DNA of 16,995 nt from Candidatus Atribacteria bacterium (GTDB lineage Bacteria; Atribacterota; Atribacteria; Atribacterales; Atribacteraceae). Positions 15,496 to 16,995 of this stretch are shown here, one piece after another. The notes beneath the pieces were generated by a model that searched no databases, was not told the DNA's origin, and was given only the letters and a program-made list of their open reading frames with translations. The position numbers were made by a program, and so were the translations under genes. The stretch lies in assembly GCA_026390275.1 (NCBI GenBank), contig JAPLGF010000367.1, forward strand, positions 1-16,995, given 5' to 3'. The first letter of the stretch is position 1. Every line of letters starts with the position of its first letter.

Positions 15496-15801
15496 CTATT
15501 CCTCCTGCTTGTCGACGACTTTAGGGACGATGAAGTAACTATCGATCACCTGTGGGGCATGAGCAAAGACCTCCTGCCGTCCTGGCCATTCCCGGGGCTC
15601 ATCCGGATTGCTGGGGGGCTGACTCCAGGAAATGTGGGAGGTGGGGGAGACATCAGAGAGGTCCAGTTGATTGAGTTTATCGAAATGGGAGACAACGCTG
15701 TTGATGTCAACAAAAAATTGTTCCAACTCCTCTTGGGAGAAGCTGAGCTTTGATAATTGAGCCATTTTTTTTATTTCATCCAAAGAAATTTTTTCACTCA
15801 A
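15496..15801 (-). CDS. gatC: GatC, Asp-tRNA(Asn)/Glu-tRNA(Gln) amidotransferase subunit C
   Basis: GatC is the small belt subunit that holds GatA and GatB together. The protein reads ISLDEIKKMAQLSKLSFSQEE, FDKLNQLD, PTSHIS, FAHAPQVIDSYFIVPKVV, all typical of the family. I set the start at a TTG (15801), giving 101 residues: a GGGG site lies eight bases upstream, the family begins at this point, and the promoter below places the RNA start near 15844. An ATG at 15879 in the same frame adds 26 unrelated residues and falls within the -35 box, so it is unlikely. First gene of gatCAB. Confidence 0.9.
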   Translation of the reverse strand: MSEKISLDEIKKMAQLSKLSFSQEELEQFFVDINSVVSHFDKLNQLDLSDVSPTSHISWSQPPSNPDEPREWPGRQEVFAHAPQVIDSYFIVPKVVDKQEE

Positions 15802-15850
15802 CCCATCCACCCCTTTTGGTATGGAATATCTCTCTATGGTGTCCTGCTCT

Positions 15851-15879
15851 ATTATAGTGAAATGGGTAGACCTTTTCAA
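15851..15879 (-). promoter_or_regulatory. Sigma70-type promoter of the gatCAB(-dnaE) operon
   Basis: On the minus strand TTGAAA (15879-15874), a 17-base spacer and TATAAT (15856-15851) give five of six and six of six matches to consensus with ideal spacing. Transcription would begin about 15844, leaving a leader of about 43 bases before the gatC TTG. It lies just after the ligA stop (15885), so gatCAB need not depend on ligA read-through. No terminator hairpin was seen between them. Confidence 0.75.
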
Positions 15880-15884
15880 AAAGA

Positions 15885-16995
15885 TTACCCAATGAGGTTC
15901 TGGAACTCTTCTTCCGAGAGGATGGGGATGTTTTTATCCCGTGCCTGCTGAAGTTTGGAGCCGGGTTTCTCTCCTGCTACGATGTAATCAACCCGGTCAG
16001 AGATGGAGTCGGACACCTTCCCCCCTCGCTCTTGCACGGTTTTTCCCGCTCCCAGGCGGGTGAAATGGGAAAGGGTGCCGGTGAAGACGAAGGTCTTGCC
16101 GGAGATCTGCCGGTGCGTGGCACGCAGACAGGTGGAAGAAGTACCGGTGATTTCTCCTCTTTCTTTCTCTTCAACGGGCTGGACTCCCCGGTTAGAGAGT
16201 TCCTGCAGCATCTGACGATTTTGGGAGAGAGAGAAAAACTGGACGATGGAATGAGCAACTTTCGGTCCGATCCCTTCGATACTTTGGAGTTCCTCCTCAC
16301 TGGCCCTCTGCAGTCGTTCGATATCCGGAAAGGACTTGGCCAGCGTCCGGGCAGCGACATCTCCCACCATCCGGATTCCCAGGGCGTAGATGAACCGACG
16401 ATACTCCCGCTTCCGGGACTGGTTGATGGCCGCAATGAGGTTCTCTGATGATTTTTTCCCCATGCGTTCCAGCTGGATCAAGGTCGGGGCCTCTAGACGG
16501 TAGAGATCGGGAATGGTTTTCACCACCCCGGCATCCACCAACTGGTGGACGAGCTTCTCTCCCAGTCCTTCGATGTCCATGGCATCGCGGGAGGCCCAGT
16601 GGATGAACCGTTCCTTGACCTGGGCCGAACAGTTCATGTTGATGCACTTCCAGGCCGCTTCTCCTTCTTCCCGGGTGACCGGAGCCTGACATACCGGGCA
16701 GTGGGTCGGCATGGTGAAGGATTGTTCTGTCCCGGTCCGCTCCTCTTTCACCACTCGTACGACTTCCGGAATGACATCACCGGCTCGTCTGACGATAACC
16801 CAGTCGCCGATGCGAACGTCTTTTTTCTTGATTTCATCCTCGTTATGGAGGGTGGCTCGCCTGACGATGACCCCGCTCACCTCCACCGGGTCGAGGATGG
16901 CGACCGGGGTGAGGGTCCCGGTCCGCCCCACGTTCACTTCGATGTTTTGAACCCGGGTGACCTGGTAGACGGGTTCGAACTTGTAGGCGATTGCC
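15885..16995 (-). CDS. ligA: NAD+-dependent DNA ligase LigA, C-terminal part (runs off the window)
   Basis: LigA seals nicks using NAD+ in replication and repair. The frame is open to the window edge, where it reads AIAYKF (the adenylation-domain lysine motif). It continues through VNVGRTGTLTPVAILDPVEVSG and RRATLHNEDEI (OB-fold), a four-cysteine zinc finger (HCPVC then CINMNC), tandem helix-hairpin-helix motifs (IEGLGEKLV, IEGIGPKVA) and a C-terminal BRCT domain from ISGKTFVFTGTL to EEEFQNLIG. The N-terminal adenylation part, about 300 residues with the active-site KxDG, lies outside. What is visible looks intact. The gene precedes gatC with 83 bases between its stop and the chosen gatC start. 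Confidence 0.96.
   Translation of the reverse strand, partial: AIAYKFEPVYQVTRVQNIEVNVGRTGTLTPVAILDPVEVSGVIVRRATLHNEDEIKKKDVRIGDWVIVRRAGDVIPEVVRVVKEERTGTEQSFTMPTHCPVCQAPVTREEGEAAWKCINMNCSAQVKERFIHWASRDAMDIEGLGEKLVHQLVDAGVVKTIPDLYRLEAPTLIQLERMGKKSSENLIAAINQSRKREYRRFIYALGIRMVGDVAARTLAKSFPDIERLQRASEEELQSIEGIGPKVAHSIVQFFSLSQNRQMLQELSNRGVQPVEEKERGEITGTSSTCLRATHRQISGKTFVFTGTLSHFTRLGAGKTVQERGGKVSDSISDRVDYIVAGEKPGSKLQQARDKNIPILSEEEFQNLIG

Overview
The window is about 17 kb of bacterial housekeeping DNA of moderate GC. Every recognisable protein gene lies on the minus strand, and the only plus-strand gene is a tRNA-Leu. The products are NAD+-dependent DNA ligase, the GatCAB amidotransferase, the DNA polymerase III alpha subunit, a polA-type 5'-3' exonuclease, glycogen synthase, dephospho-CoA kinase and the UvrABC excision nuclease. 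This set shows a bacterium that charges Gln- and/or Asn-tRNA by transamidation. The phylum cannot be fixed by reading alone. A deep-branching anaerobe of the Atribacterota / Synergistota / Thermotogota kind is a guess only.

Layout in transcription order, right to left. (1) 3' part of ligA (15885-16995, cut by the window edge). (2) gatC-gatA-gatB (12529-15801) behind a good sigma70-type promoter inside the ligA 3' end. (3) dnaE in two pieces (10149-12551 and 9497-10123), then a secreted TPR protein (8635-9495). (4) tRNA-Leu(CAA) on the plus strand with a near-consensus promoter, divergent from a stand-alone 5'-3' exonuclease gene (7487-8485). (5) After a hairpin and an extended -10 promoter, a tight run glgA-coaE-uvrB-uvrA-uvrC (7352 down to the left edge). 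Spacings are short and reading frames often touch or overlap, as in operons.

The notable signals are lesions in otherwise well-conserved genes. uvrA has an in-frame TGA and a Lys-to-Ile change inside its first Walker A motif, and an in-frame loss of roughly 57 residues that removes the H-loop of the same ATPase half. dnaE lacks its first 70-90 residues, where it runs straight out of gatB, and has a second internal gap of about 80 residues with a frame break. uvrC is cut after about 91 residues and joined to DNA that reads as the C-terminus of a planctomycete-type OmpH/Skp protein. Several clean cuts in essential genes within one contig point first to misassembly or a chimeric metagenome contig. 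Genuine decay, or a degenerate UvrA ATP site, is the less likely but more interesting alternative. I see no CRISPR array, phage, insertion sequence or defence island, and no convincing new biological system.
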